Positions 1-8,990 of a stretch of DNA of 64,000 nt are shown in pieces. The DNA lies in contig CAZREW010000004.1 in assembly GCA_964599375.1 (NCBI GenBank), forward strand, positions 137,265-201,264. The letters run 5' to 3'. Source of the stretch: JAUWCL01 sp964599375. Its GTDB lineage: Bacteria > Krumholzibacteriota > Krumholzibacteriia > Krumholzibacteriales > Krumholzibacteriaceae. The translations under genes and the position numbers were made by a program. A model generated the notes under the pieces. That model did no database searches. It was not told the origin of the DNA and saw only the letters and a list, made by a program, of their open reading frames with translations. Position 1 is the stretch's first letter, and every line of letters begins with the position of its first letter.

Positions 1-867
1 GCGTCACTCGGCGGACATATCTACGCGGTGCCCGACCAGATCGGCAATCACCTCATGCTGATCTACAACAGGAAGATGGTCAGTTCGGAGCCTAAGGACA
101 CGGACGAGTGGATCAGGATGTGCGGGACACTGACGGTGGATGCTAACGCGGACGGAATGCCCGACCAGTACGGCCTCGTTTTCAATGCGGTCGAGCCTTT
201 CTGGCTCGTCCCGTTCCTCGGCGGCTTCGGCGGCTGGGTGATGGACGCCGATTATGCTCCGACGCTCGGCACGCCCGAGATGACAAAGGCCCTTAAGTTC
301 ATGGCGGATTTGAGGAACAAGTATAAGATCATCCCCAAGGAGTGCAACTACGAGCTAAGCGATACGATGTTCAAGATGGGGCAGGCGGCTTTCATCATCA
401 ACGGTCCGTGGTCCCTGAAAGCCTATATCGAGGCCGGTATGGAGATAGGGGTCATGGCTATCCCGATCATCACTGAGACGGGGAGATATCCGACTCCGAT
501 GGTATCGAGCAAGGGGTACTCGATCAGCGTCAACGTGAAGGAAGAAAAGCTGGTTGCCGTGAAGGACCTTCTTGCCTACCTCACATCCGAACCGGTGCAG
601 AAGGAGATCACATCGGAGCTAAAGATCCTCCCCGCCCTGACCAGCCTCTACGACGATGATGAGCTTCTCACAGATCCGATCATCAGGGGTTCGATGGATC
701 AGGCGAAGCACGGAAGGCAGATGCCCGTCGTGCCCGAGATGCGCGCGATCTGGGACGCCATGCGGCCATTCTACCAGTCCGTGATGGGGGGGAAGCAGGA
801 TCCCGCCGAAGCGGCGAAGGGGATGCAGGAACAGGCCGTAAAAAAGATCGCCGAGATGAGGGGATAG
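1..867 (+). CDS. Sugar ABC transporter solute-binding protein, 5'-truncated by window edge
   Basis: The reading frame is open from base 1, so the N-terminus, signal peptide included, lies outside the window; 288 residues are visible. The sequence resembles the C-terminal two thirds of family 1 (maltose/oligosaccharide) extracellular binding proteins: a hydrophobic-aromatic block (FWLVPFLGGFGGW), the typical FKMGQAAFIINGPW segment near the middle, and a C-terminal helix with EQAVKKIAE. In this family the protein captures sugars in the periplasm for an ABC importer. MalF/MalG-type permeases start 8 kb downstream at 8991, separated by an opposite-strand efflux operon, so it may be their partner although not in one operon. 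It converges on the RND gene with only 4 nt between stop codons. Confidence 0.85.
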   Translation, partial: ASLGGHIYAVPDQIGNHLMLIYNRKMVSSEPKDTDEWIRMCGTLTVDANADGMPDQYGLVFNAVEPFWLVPFLGGFGGWVMDADYAPTLGTPEMTKALKFMADLRNKYKIIPKECNYELSDTMFKMGQAAFIINGPWSLKAYIEAGMEIGVMAIPIITETGRYPTPMVSSKGYSISVNVKEEKLVAVKDLLAYLTSEPVQKEITSELKILPALTSLYDDDELLTDPIIRGSMDQAKHGRQMPVVPEMRAIWDAMRPFYQSVMGGKQDPAEAAKGMQEQAVKKIAEMRG

Positions 868-871
868 AGGC

Positions 872-3800
872 TCAGTTCCCGGAGCCCGGGAATATCCTCG
901 CACCGAGGGCCTTGAAGTCCTCGAGGATCAGGTAGAGGCTCGGGATGATCACCAGGGTGATCCCGGTCGCGAAGAGCACGCCCCACCCGAGGCCCGCCGC
1001 CATCGGGATCAGGAACTTTGCCTGGAGCGAGCGCTCGAGCATCATCGGCGTCAGCCCGCCGAACGTGGTGATCGACGTCAGTATGATCGCCCTGAACCTG
1101 AGCTCCCCGGCCGCGCTGATCGATTCCACAGCGGTCCTTCCGCCCTCGCGGATCCTGTTGGTCGCCTCGATCAGCACGAGTGAGTCGTTCACTACCACTC
1201 CGGAAAGCCCGACGATCCCGAACATGCTCATCATGCTGAGGTCGTAACCCATCAGCTTGTGGCCGAGGACCGCTCCGACCATGCCGAAGGGGATAGCCGC
1301 CATGACTATTAGCGGCTGAGCGAATGATCTGAACGGTATGGCCAGCAGCGCGTAGATCAGGAAGAGCGCCATCAGAAAAGATTTCATTATCGACTGTATG
1401 AACTCCCGGTCCTCGCGCCCCTCGCCCTCGATAGCGAACCGGACGTCGGGGTGTTCCGCTCTGAGAGTGGGGAGTATCACGGATTCGAGGGCGCTGTTGA
1501 CTTCCGTGGTGTTTGCCCGTCCCTCCTCGATGTCGGCGGATACGGCTATGACCCTCTTGCGGTAGGCCCTCTGTATCGTGGCGTAACCCTGGACCGTCGT
1601 TACTTCGGCCACCTGCCCGAAAGGGACCTCGGTGCCGTCGGGCATCCTGATCCGCATTCCGCTGACGTTCCCGATCGATCTGCGCTCGCTGTCCGGATAA
1701 CGGACAAGCACCTTTACCTCGTCCTCCCCGATCTGCAGGCGAAGAGCCTCGGATCCGTAAAAAGCGGCCCTGACCTGGCGTGCGAGGTCGCCTAGCGTAA
1801 GCCCGAGGCTGCGCGCCTCCGGTTTCAGCTTGAGCTGCATCTCCTCCTTGCCAGGCATGTAATCGTCCGCGACCTCGGTGAGGCCCGGGTATTCCCTGAG
1901 CTCGTTCTTGAGTTCCTCGACGGCCTCGAACAGCTTTTCGGTGTTGTCCGATGAGAGATGTACCTCTATCGGGGCGTTTGAGCTTCCTATCTGCCCGCGG
2001 AACGATATCGACTCCGCGTCGGGGATTACGCCGACCTTTCTGCGCCACTCGTTCACGAGGTCCCTCGACTTGAGTTTTCTCTTTTCACCCTCGAGGAGCT
2101 GCACGTGCACCTGGGCGAGGTGCCCGCCCATCTCGGTCGTCGGCATCGGCCCGCCGCCGCCCATCTGGACTCCTACAAGCGTGAAGTAATCCTCCATCAC
2201 CGAAGGGGCTCCTTCGGGGCGCTTCGCGTCAGCCTCCGCTACGGTCTCGAGGGCCGCGCGCTCGATCTGGTCGAGCACCTCCTCGGTCCGGCTGACCGGC
2301 GTGCTCGGCGGCATTACGATCGAGCAGATCAGGTTGTCCGCGTCGAGGCGGGGGAATACCGTGAGCTTGACCCGGCCGCTGGCGATGATCCCGACCGTCA
2401 GTATCAGCACCGCCACGCCGCTCGCGACAGTGGCGTATCTCCATTTCAGGCACATCGCGAGGAACCGTCGGTAAGGCCCCCTGACGAAATCCTTCATCAG
2501 CCTGTCCATCAGTTTGGCCTTCTTCTCGGAAGGTTCGACGCATAGGCTCTTGAACCGGCACCTCGAGAGGTGGGCCGGGAGTATGAAAAGGGCCTCGATG
2601 AGGGACCCTGCCAGCACGGCTATGACTACGACGGGTATATTGCGCATGATGTTGCCGCGCGTGCCGGGGATCATGATGAGGGGCCAGAACGCCGCCATCG
2701 TGGTGAGCACCGCGAAGATCACCGGCTTACTGACTTGCGCGGCTCCCGTGACTGCCGCCTCGAAGTTGGGGACGCCCTTCTCGCGCTTGCGGTAGATGTT
2801 TTCTCCGATGACTATCGCGTCGTCCACGACTATCCCCAGGATCAGGATAAAAGCGAAGAGTGATATCATGTTTATCGATATTCCGAATGCGGGCAGGAGC
2901 CACAGCCCCGTGGCGAAAGATATCGGAATCCCCATCGTAACCCAGAAAGCCAGCCTGATATCGAGAAACATCGAGAGGAGTATCACGACTAGGACGAGGC
3001 CGAGAGCCATGTTCTTGACGAGCAGGCTTATCCTGCTTTTGAGTATCAGCGAGCTGTCGCTGAAGAAGACTATGTCCATGCCCTCTGGCAGATCGCCCTT
3101 TATATCCGACACATATCTCTTGACCTCGTCTGCCACTTTGAGCGCGCTCTGGTCGGCGACCCGGAAGACCTCTATGAAGGCTGCCGGCCTTCCGCGTGTG
3201 GACACCCTCAGGTCGTTGTCCTCGTACCCGTCAGTCAGCGTGGCTATCTGGCCCAGTGTCACCTTCGAGCCATCGGGATTCGTTATCACGGCTATGTCCG
3301 CGTAATCCCTGGCCTCGTACCTGCGTCCCTTGGTCCTGATGAGGACGGTGCCCTCCTTCGATTTGACCGACCCGGCGGGGAGGTCGAGGCTCGACTGTTT
3401 CACGACGGCCGAGACCTGGTCGAGGGTGAGGCCGAATCTCCTGAGATTGCTCTCAGATATGTCGATATGGATCTCGGCCCGGCGGACTCCGAATATCTCG
3501 ACCAGCGTGATGCCTGGCAGGTTCACCAGGTCGGCTTTTATCTTCTCGGCTAGATGTTTAATCGTGGGCTCGGGAGCGTCGCCGTAAAGGGCAAGGTTGA
3601 TGACCTGGTTCTTCCGGACTATCTGCCTGACTATCGGTTTTTCCGCCTCGTTGGGGAATGTCCTGATCCGGTCGACCTCGCTCTTGACCTCGTTCGTGAG
3701 GTTGTCGAGGTCCCAGTTGCTCAGCACCTCGATCGTGACGGTGCCGAACCCCTCACGCGCCGTGGCTGTGATCTTCTTGATTCCTGCCAGGCCGGCTATG

Positions 3801-4015
3801 CGCTCCTCGATCCTGCGTATCACGGCCTCCTCGACCTCTTCGGGCGAAGCGCCGGGATACTCCATCGAGATCGATATCATGTCGGGCGCGAACTCGGGAA
3901 AGGTCTCGATCTTGATGTTCTGTACGGTCAGGATGCCCGCAAGCAGCAGGAAGACCATCAGGAGATTGGCCGCTACATGATTCTCGGTGAACCAGCCGAT
4001 CATCTTTTCCATCAT
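872..4015 (-). CDS. RND efflux transporter permease (AcrB/HAE1-like)
   Basis: 1047 residues, the usual size for an RND pump. It has an N-terminal transmembrane helix followed by FPEFAPDMISISMEYPGAS and the porter-domain block of HAE-type pumps. A central GIVVDDAIVIGENIYR helix carries the paired aspartates of the proton relay; a second transmembrane bundle lies at the C-terminus. By family knowledge it is an inner-membrane, proton-driven exporter working with the adaptor and outer-membrane factor encoded just upstream. Its ATG overlaps the adaptor stop by 4 nt (ATGA), so the two are translationally coupled. The DD relay looks more HAE1-like than heavy-metal (HME) type, so the substrate is open despite metal-sensor-like regulators upstream. 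Confidence 0.93.
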   Translation of the reverse strand: MMEKMIGWFTENHVAANLLMVFLLLAGILTVQNIKIETFPEFAPDMISISMEYPGASPEEVEEAVIRRIEERIAGLAGIKKITATAREGFGTVTIEVLSNWDLDNLTNEVKSEVDRIRTFPNEAEKPIVRQIVRKNQVINLALYGDAPEPTIKHLAEKIKADLVNLPGITLVEIFGVRRAEIHIDISESNLRRFGLTLDQVSAVVKQSSLDLPAGSVKSKEGTVLIRTKGRRYEARDYADIAVITNPDGSKVTLGQIATLTDGYEDNDLRVSTRGRPAAFIEVFRVADQSALKVADEVKRYVSDIKGDLPEGMDIVFFSDSSLILKSRISLLVKNMALGLVLVVILLSMFLDIRLAFWVTMGIPISFATGLWLLPAFGISINMISLFAFILILGIVVDDAIVIGENIYRKREKGVPNFEAAVTGAAQVSKPVIFAVLTTMAAFWPLIMIPGTRGNIMRNIPVVVIAVLAGSLIEALFILPAHLSRCRFKSLCVEPSEKKAKLMDRLMKDFVRGPYRRFLAMCLKWRYATVASGVAVLILTVGIIASGRVKLTVFPRLDADNLICSIVMPPSTPVSRTEEVLDQIERAALETVAEADAKRPEGAPSVMEDYFTLVGVQMGGGGPMPTTEMGGHLAQVHVQLLEGEKRKLKSRDLVNEWRRKVGVIPDAESISFRGQIGSSNAPIEVHLSSDNTEKLFEAVEELKNELREYPGLTEVADDYMPGKEEMQLKLKPEARSLGLTLGDLARQVRAAFYGSEALRLQIGEDEVKVLVRYPDSERRSIGNVSGMRIRMPDGTEVPFGQVAEVTTVQGYATIQRAYRKRVIAVSADIEEGRANTTEVNSALESVILPTLRAEHPDVRFAIEGEGREDREFIQSIMKSFLMALFLIYALLAIPFRSFAQPLIVMAAIPFGMVGAVLGHKLMGYDLSMMSMFGIVGLSGVVVNDSLVLIEATNRIREGGRTAVESISAAGELRFRAIILTSITTFGGLTPMMLERSLQAKFLIPMAAGLGWGVLFATGITLVIIPSLYLILEDFKALGARIFPGSGN

Positions 4016-5217
4016 CCGCCCGGGACCTCCGGCTGATCGTATGTGACCTTCATGCCCTCGGTGACTATCTTCATCGGCGACGTGACGACGAGGTCGCCGT
4101 TATCGAGCCCGGACCTGACGAGGACATCGTCCCTGTCATACCTGGCGATGTCGACAGCCTTGATCCGGACCCTGCTCTCACCGTCGACCGTGTATACGAC
4201 GCTTCCCTCACGGATCGCGCTTCGCGGAAGCCAGACGGCGGAGGGGAGGGTGATCCCCTCGATCTGCACGCGGACGAACAGTCCCATGGCCAGAGGTGGC
4301 CTCGCGTCGTAAGGCCGATCGACCCGGACGATCACGTTGACCATCCTCGTCCTCTCGTCAAGCCGCCCCTCGGTCCTCATCAGCTGAGCGGGACGTTCTA
4401 CCTCCCGGCCGGCTATCGTGGCTATCACCCGGGCCTGCGATTCGCCAGAATCGCCCGAAGTGAACCCGGGAACCTCTATCCAGCGAAGGTCGACGTCCTC
4501 GAGGGGCACCATGATCTCGGCCGCTTCGACCGAGAACATCCTGGCGAGCCTCTGGCCCATGGTTATGAACTGCCCCAGATCGACCGATTTCGAGCTGATA
4601 CGCCCGTCGAACGGCGCCCTTATCTCGGTCCTTTCCAGATTGAGCCTGGCCTTGTCGAGATCGGCCTTCGCCCCGTCGAGCGCGGCTCTTGCGGCGGCCA
4701 GCTGAGGCTCCTTCGCTACCAGCGGCGGAGGATCGGAATCCTCCTGGTCCCCGTTCGAGATCTTCCATTCCTCGCGCGCCGCCTCAGCCTCCTCCTCGGT
4801 CAGAAGGAGGATGCTCTCGAGGTCCTTGACCCTGGCTTCGGCTGACTTGACGGCGAGCTGGTAATCTACAGGATCGATGCTCAGGACCAACTCGCCCTTC
4901 TTGAACATCCCGCCGTCAACGAGGGCCCGTGACATGAATACGATCCTGCCGCCGACCTGCGGGACGAGGTCTATCTCCCGCAGTGGCGATACCGTCCCCT
5001 CACCGGTGATCCTGACCCTCGTCGGGCCCACATCGGCGGTCATCACTTTGACCCTGGGAGCGGGGATTGTCATTCGCTGCATCGTCACGTCTTCGCGCGT
5101 AGCCATCATCAGCGCGAATACAAGGGCGGCGCCCAGGATGAAAATCAGGACGAGCGTGACCTGGAAGGCTGCTGGCCTTCGGTCCCTGAATCCGATTATC
5201 TTCTCCTTGAGACTCAT
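4012..5217 (-). CDS. RND efflux periplasmic adaptor (membrane fusion protein)
   Basis: 401 residues. A membrane anchor sits at about residues 18-40. A lipoyl half-motif (VPQVGGRIVFMSRALVDGG), a charged alpha-hairpin (about 115-185, rich in Glu/Ala/Arg) and the second lipoyl half (APFDGRISSKSVDLGQ) follow, then beta-barrel and membrane-proximal domains. This is the standard order for HlyD/AcrA-type adaptors, which bridge the pump and the outer-membrane channel. The start ATG overlaps the outer-membrane factor stop by one base (TGATG), and the stop overlaps the pump start, so the three parts are tightly coupled. Confidence 0.92.
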   Translation of the reverse strand: MSLKEKIIGFRDRRPAAFQVTLVLIFILGAALVFALMMATREDVTMQRMTIPAPRVKVMTADVGPTRVRITGEGTVSPLREIDLVPQVGGRIVFMSRALVDGGMFKKGELVLSIDPVDYQLAVKSAEARVKDLESILLLTEEEAEAAREEWKISNGDQEDSDPPPLVAKEPQLAAARAALDGAKADLDKARLNLERTEIRAPFDGRISSKSVDLGQFITMGQRLARMFSVEAAEIMVPLEDVDLRWIEVPGFTSGDSGESQARVIATIAGREVERPAQLMRTEGRLDERTRMVNVIVRVDRPYDARPPLAMGLFVRVQIEGITLPSAVWLPRSAIREGSVVYTVDGESRVRIKAVDIARYDRDDVLVRSGLDNGDLVVTSPMKIVTEGMKVTYDQPEVPGG

Positions 5218-6668
5218 CAGTCCTCTTTCTCCGTCGTATCGGCTTCGATCCAGTTCCCGCCGAGGGCGCGGTGAAGTGAGACGCGGTTCGTCAGTATGGC
5301 CAGGTCGACAAGGACCAGGCTGTCCTCAGCCTGGAACCTCGCCGCCCACGCGTCGAGTACCGTGATATAGTCGACCAGGCCGCGGTCATACCTGCTCTGC
5401 GCGATAGTCAGCGTGACACGGGCCTTGTCGAGGAATTCGAGTATGTATTCGCGTTTCTCGAGCTGTTCCCTGCGCGTCAGGAGGGCGCTCTCCACCTCCG
5501 CGAACGCGCCGAGAACGGTCTTGGCGTAGTCGGCCAGTCCCTGCTCGTATCTCGCCCTGGCCGCGTCCTTCTCGGTGAGCAGCGTCTGCGAGTTGAAGAT
5601 AGGCTTCGTGACGCCGGCGATCAGGTTCCAGAGGACCTGGTCGGGCCTGAAGAGCCCGTCGAGCTCCCCGCTCGTGTACCCGTAGTTGCCGGTCAGCGTT
5701 ATCCTGGGAAAGAGATTTGCGACCGACACGCCGTACCTCGCGTTAAGGGCGCGCAGCCGCTCCTCGGCCGCTCTTACGTCGGGCCTCGACTCGAGGAGGT
5801 CGGACGGCAGGCCGGCCGGGACGGGGGCGAGGCGCCTGAAATATTCTTCGGGCTGCTCCCTCGGCGGAGTAGACTCGGGGTACCTGCCAAGTATGACGGC
5901 GAGCCTGTGCTGAAGGCCGCCGAGCTCCTGCCTGTACTGCGGGAGTACCGATCTGGCGCTTGCTAGAGAGCGCTGCGCCTGGGTAAGGTCGAGGGCGCTA
6001 GTGAGCCCACGCCTGTATCTGGCCTCGATAGTATTTACGCTCCTGGCGTAACTGTCTATGAGATCCTCTGATATCTTTATCCTGCGTTCGGTGGCCTCGA
6101 TCTGGAAGTACAGCGTGGCGGTCTCCGCTATCACCGACTGTATGATCGTATTGCGGTTCTCGATAGACGCGGCGAGGTCGGCGCGGGCCGCCTCATGGGC
6201 CCTCGACCACTTTCCCCAGAGGTCCCACTCGTACGAGGCGCCGAGCGAGAGGTTCCAGCTGTCGGTCGTTCCCCCGATGCTCGAGCCCTGCGTGGCGGCG
6301 GCATCGGGAAGTTTCTGCCTCGCCCAGTCGCCGTCGATCACGACCGCGGGAAGCCTATCCGAGAGGGCCTTGCGGCTGTACGCGGCCATCTCCGCCACCG
6401 AAGCGGTGGCCTTTCTTATATCGAGGTTGTTCTCGACGGCCTCATCGATGAGTCTGTCGAGCGTCGAATCGCCGAAGACCTCCCACCAGCGGACTCTCGA
6501 GAGTACCGGCGTTGTATCGCCGCCTGCCTGGAGGAATGTGTCGGGAGCGGGAAATTCCGCGACCTCCGCGGGCCTCTCGTAGTCGGGACCGGTCCTGAAC
6601 CCGAACCCGCAGGAGGCAAGAAGGGAGGCCGACAGCATGGCCGCAATAAGGTATGGACGGGGTCTCAC
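5217..6668 (-). CDS. Outer-membrane efflux lipoprotein (TolC/NodT family)
   Basis: 483 residues from a GTG start at 6668. I prefer it to an upstream ATG at 6719 because a strong AGGGAG ribosome site lies 6-7 nt before it and a signal peptide then begins properly. The lipobox LLASC marks a lipoprotein. GPDYERP, a repeated half of the form ATASVAEMAAYSRKA, RPDVRAAEERLRALNA and a second coiled-coil half fit the two-fold OMF architecture. It forms the outer-membrane and periplasmic tunnel of the tripartite pump encoded by the next two genes. The N-terminal segment upstream of GTG contains no plausible signal and is excluded. Confidence 0.9.
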   Translation of the reverse strand: MRPRPYLIAAMLSASLLASCGFGFRTGPDYERPAEVAEFPAPDTFLQAGGDTTPVLSRVRWWEVFGDSTLDRLIDEAVENNLDIRKATASVAEMAAYSRKALSDRLPAVVIDGDWARQKLPDAAATQGSSIGGTTDSWNLSLGASYEWDLWGKWSRAHEAARADLAASIENRNTIIQSVIAETATLYFQIEATERRIKISEDLIDSYARSVNTIEARYRRGLTSALDLTQAQRSLASARSVLPQYRQELGGLQHRLAVILGRYPESTPPREQPEEYFRRLAPVPAGLPSDLLESRPDVRAAEERLRALNARYGVSVANLFPRITLTGNYGYTSGELDGLFRPDQVLWNLIAGVTKPIFNSQTLLTEKDAARARYEQGLADYAKTVLGAFAEVESALLTRREQLEKREYILEFLDKARVTLTIAQSRYDRGLVDYITVLDAWAARFQAEDSLVLVDLAILTNRVSLHRALGGNWIEADTTEKED

Positions 6669-6748
6669 TCTCTCTCCCTGTAATATGGGATAGGCGAAGA
6701 TCGAGAGGGAAATATACAATATGATCCGCTATTTTTCCAGAATCGTTA

Positions 6749-7198
6749 TCATCCTCCGGGGATGTCATCGGGGTCGTGTACGCGCCCGTCGGGTCTGTGC
6801 CCACGGCGCGGGCCGCCCCGTCCCCTTCTCGTCCTCTCACGGTTCTCCTCGATCCTTTTCTCGAAGACCGCGGCCTTCTCGTCGCCCAGGACGGTCTTTA
6901 TGCTGTCGAGCTGGCTTGTCACCAGAGCCTCCATCGAATCACCGAACTCTGTCGCAAGTCGTTTCATCCGAGGTGTCGTCCTCTCGACGATGCTGTCTAT
7001 CTCGGTTCTCTGATCATCCGTGATATCCATATCCTCGAGGAGGCGGTCGACGATCCTGGCATTCACGAAGGCCGGCCCCCTGTCCACGAACTCTCTCACA
7101 TGCCTCTTTATGATGAGCCCCGATCCGAAGAACCCGACCGCAATGCCGCTTATGAACAGCAGCGCCATCCCGATCCATATCCTCGTCTTGCCTTTCAT
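6749..7198 (-). CDS. Spy/CpxP- or metal-sensor-like periplasmic protein
   Basis: About 149 residues. The ATG at 7198 has AAGGGA six nt upstream; the ATG at 7204 is too close to that site. One N-terminal membrane helix (WIGMALLFISGIAVGFFGSG) is followed by a periplasmic all-helical domain. It contains LLEDMDITDDQRTEIDSIV, the LTxxQ-like pattern of the Spy/CpxP and heavy-metal-resistance (CnrX-type) fold, and ends in an Arg/Gly-rich tail with two histidines. Its position between the presumed anti-sigma gene and the efflux genes fits a sensor or periplasmic chaperone role. No metal ligand set can be assigned by eye. Confidence 0.7.
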   Translation of the reverse strand: MKGKTRIWIGMALLFISGIAVGFFGSGLIIKRHVREFVDRGPAFVNARIVDRLLEDMDITDDQRTEIDSIVERTTPRMKRLATEFGDSMEALVTSQLDSIKTVLGDEKAAVFEKRIEENRERTRRGRGGPRRGHRPDGRVHDPDDIPGG

Positions 7199-7229
7199 GG
7201 TCATTCCCTTCCTGTCCGTCTCAGCGCCG

Positions 7230-7538
7230 TCATACGAACGGCGATGAGAGGAGCATGCTCGCGGGGTCCTCCAGCAGCTTCATCGCCAGCTCCTGGTAAG
7301 CCGCGATCCCGGTCGACACGGTCCAGATCACGAGAGCGACCGCCGCCGCCGCGGCGACCAGCGAAACACGCAGGAAAAGCCTGCTGAACCCGTTTGTCAC
7401 GGGAGACTCCTGGGCGGACGCGGCCCTGATCTCCGCCATCACTCCGGCCTTCCAGCCGTCTCCGGGGACGAGCCCGCCGGGATGCCTCCAGCCGTCGGCC
7501 AGGAGCCTGTCAAGCCTATCAATGTCCTTGTTTGTCAT
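7230..7538 (-). CDS. Small single-pass membrane protein, candidate anti-sigma factor
   Basis: 102 residues. The start ATG overlaps the sigma-factor stop by 4 nt (ATGA). A soluble N-terminal half (DIDRLDRLLADGW) is followed by one membrane helix around residues 55-75 and a short outside tail. Size, topology and strict coupling to an ECF sigma gene match membrane anti-sigma factors of the CnrY/NccY kind, but there is no recognisable zinc-binding HxxxCxxC anti-sigma motif. The function is inferred from context. Confidence 0.6.
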   Translation of the reverse strand: MTNKDIDRLDRLLADGWRHPGGLVPGDGWKAGVMAEIRAASAQESPVTNGFSRLFLRVSLVAAAAAVALVIWTVSTGIAAYQELAMKLLEDPASMLLSSPFV

Positions 7539-8122
7539 AGCGTTTCCTCCATCTTTTCGAGTATTTTCTTAAGTTTCTTCCTCGCCCTGTGAGCCCTCAC
7601 CTTCACATTCGAGACGGTCCAGCCGAGCAGGTCGGCCGCTTCCCGGACCGGCCTCTCCTCGAGGTGGACGAGCTCGATCACTGCCCTGTCGGAGGGGGAG
7701 AGCCTCGAGAGGGCCTTCATCATGGCGTCCCTCGCGTGCATCCTCGACTCGGCGCTGTTGAATGAAGCATCCGGCTCTCCGCCCGCTGCGCCTTCGAGCC
7801 AGTCCGCGAGGTCCTCTCCGAGAGAGCTCGCGGGAGTCTCCTTCGAGCGGTAACGCTCGCGCCAGTAGTCGTGGCACGTACGGACCGCGATCTTCGAGAG
7901 CCACCATTGAAAGGGGCTGTCGTTCCTGAAAGAAGGGAGGGAGGACCATGCCCTGACGAATACGTCATGGGCGACCTCCTCGATGTCGTCACGGGGAACG
8001 CGCCTTCCGACGATGCGGAAGACGTGTTCCCTGTGCCTGTCTATCAGCTCCTCGAACCGGTCCGTGTCGCCGCCGAGCACCTCGCTGATGATATCGAGGT
8101 CGTCTCTTTCACCGGTATCCAT
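7535..8122 (-). CDS. ECF RNA polymerase sigma factor
   Basis: 195 residues from the ATG at 8122, preceded by GGGGGAG. A GTG at 8173 overlapping the upstream stop would add 17 residues and cannot be excluded. Region 2 is visible (FEELIDRHREHVFRIVGRR, then EEVAHDVFVRAWSSLPSF), as is region 4 (LSPSDRAVIELVHLEERPV, then EAADLLGWTVSNVKVRAHRARKKL). It should direct transcription of its own operon under control of the coupled membrane protein. The whole locus, from the Spy-like gene at 8835 to the RND pump at 872, runs in one direction with gaps below 50 nt. Confidence 0.9.
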   Translation of the reverse strand: MDTGERDDLDIISEVLGGDTDRFEELIDRHREHVFRIVGRRVPRDDIEEVAHDVFVRAWSSLPSFRNDSPFQWWLSKIAVRTCHDYWRERYRSKETPASSLGEDLADWLEGAAGGEPDASFNSAESRMHARDAMMKALSRLSPSDRAVIELVHLEERPVREAADLLGWTVSNVKVRAHRARKKLKKILEKMEETL

Positions 8123-8169
8123 GCTCTCCCCCGGGACCGCGATGCTGATCGCGTATGCGGCGCTGCCGT

Positions 8170-8835
8170 TCACGCCCTATTTCCGCGACGTCCGCGCCCG
8201 TCTTCACGGCCTTCCCGCCGCTCCTCACGGAGTTCCTGCCGATGCTCGCGGCGGTCCTCCCTCAGTACGCGAAGCTTGCGGTATTTCTCCATCTGGCCGT
8301 CGTCGAGGACCTTCGAGAGCTTCTTGTCGAGCTCGTCACGGGATCTCTCCATACTGGCGCGCATCTTCTCACGGTCCTGCTCGAGCTCGCGCCGCTGCCT
8401 GCGTATCTTCGCGCGCATCTCCGTACGGTCGACTTTATCACAGCGGCCGCTCCTGTGCATCCGTTTCATCCGCATGTCATGGTGGCGACCCTGTTTTCTG
8501 CCTTCTCCTCGAAGTCCGGCGATCTTCTCATGGTGCTCTGCCAGGATCGGTTCTATCTCCTTTACCTGGTCAGCCGAGAGGTCGAGCACTATCTCGAGGA
8601 ATGCGATATGCTCATCAGGATCGGAGGCGAAGCGGTGCGGGCCCGCGCCGGGCGCTCCGTAAGGATGCCCGCCGGCTCCGCCCGCCTCATCGATCCCGCG
8701 GCCACGCCGGACGTCCTGTCCACTGGCGGAGAGCGGTGAAAAGAGGATCAGGCCGATCGTCGCCATTAAGAGGGCCCCCCAGCCAGTGAACCGGACGATC
8801 CTTCCAAGCTTCTTATTCTCATTCTTTCCGTTCAT
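8170..8835 (-). CDS. Spy/CpxP-like periplasmic protein with His/Met/Cys-rich patch
   Basis: 221 residues with an N-terminal signal or anchor (WGALLMATIGLILFSPLSASG) and AAGGAG nine nt before the ATG. The mature part is helical and very rich in Arg/Glu, with LDLSADQVKEIEPILAEHHEKI (an LTxxQ-like repeat). A middle patch, HHDMRMKRMHRSGRC, offers many possible metal ligands. A long charged coiled coil follows, ending in an Arg-rich tail. It is the first gene of the sigma/efflux operon. By analogy with Spy, CpxP and CnrX it is either a periplasmic chaperone or the signal-receiving partner of the sigma system. Confidence 0.65.
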   Translation of the reverse strand: MNGKNENKKLGRIVRFTGWGALLMATIGLILFSPLSASGQDVRRGRGIDEAGGAGGHPYGAPGAGPHRFASDPDEHIAFLEIVLDLSADQVKEIEPILAEHHEKIAGLRGEGRKQGRHHDMRMKRMHRSGRCDKVDRTEMRAKIRRQRRELEQDREKMRASMERSRDELDKKLSKVLDDGQMEKYRKLRVLREDRREHRQELREERREGREDGRGRRGNRA

Positions 8836-8970
8836 CTCTGAATCTCCTTTTCTGGTTTCTTAGACCTGCCGTGCCATGGCTTTCAATCCCTATGTCGCCT
8901 GGCCACCGCCCGAGGTTACATCCCGGTGCGCCCGGCAAGATTTTTATTCTCCCGGCGGCCCGTTTCGTTC

Positions 8971-8976
8971 TATAAT
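8971..8976 (+). promoter_or_regulatory. Possible -10 box for the malF-like operon
   Basis: A perfect TATAAT lies 15 nt before the ATG at 8991. No convincing -35 hexamer is present 16-18 nt upstream. If used, the transcript would carry almost no leader. Confidence 0.3.
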
Positions 8977-8990
8977 CCATCCTGATAATC

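Noticed and set aside
771..2048. Long antisense reading frame opposite the RND pump
   Set aside because: Arg/Gly/Pro-rich translation typical of a shadow frame in GC-rich DNA; the pump frame is a clear protein family.
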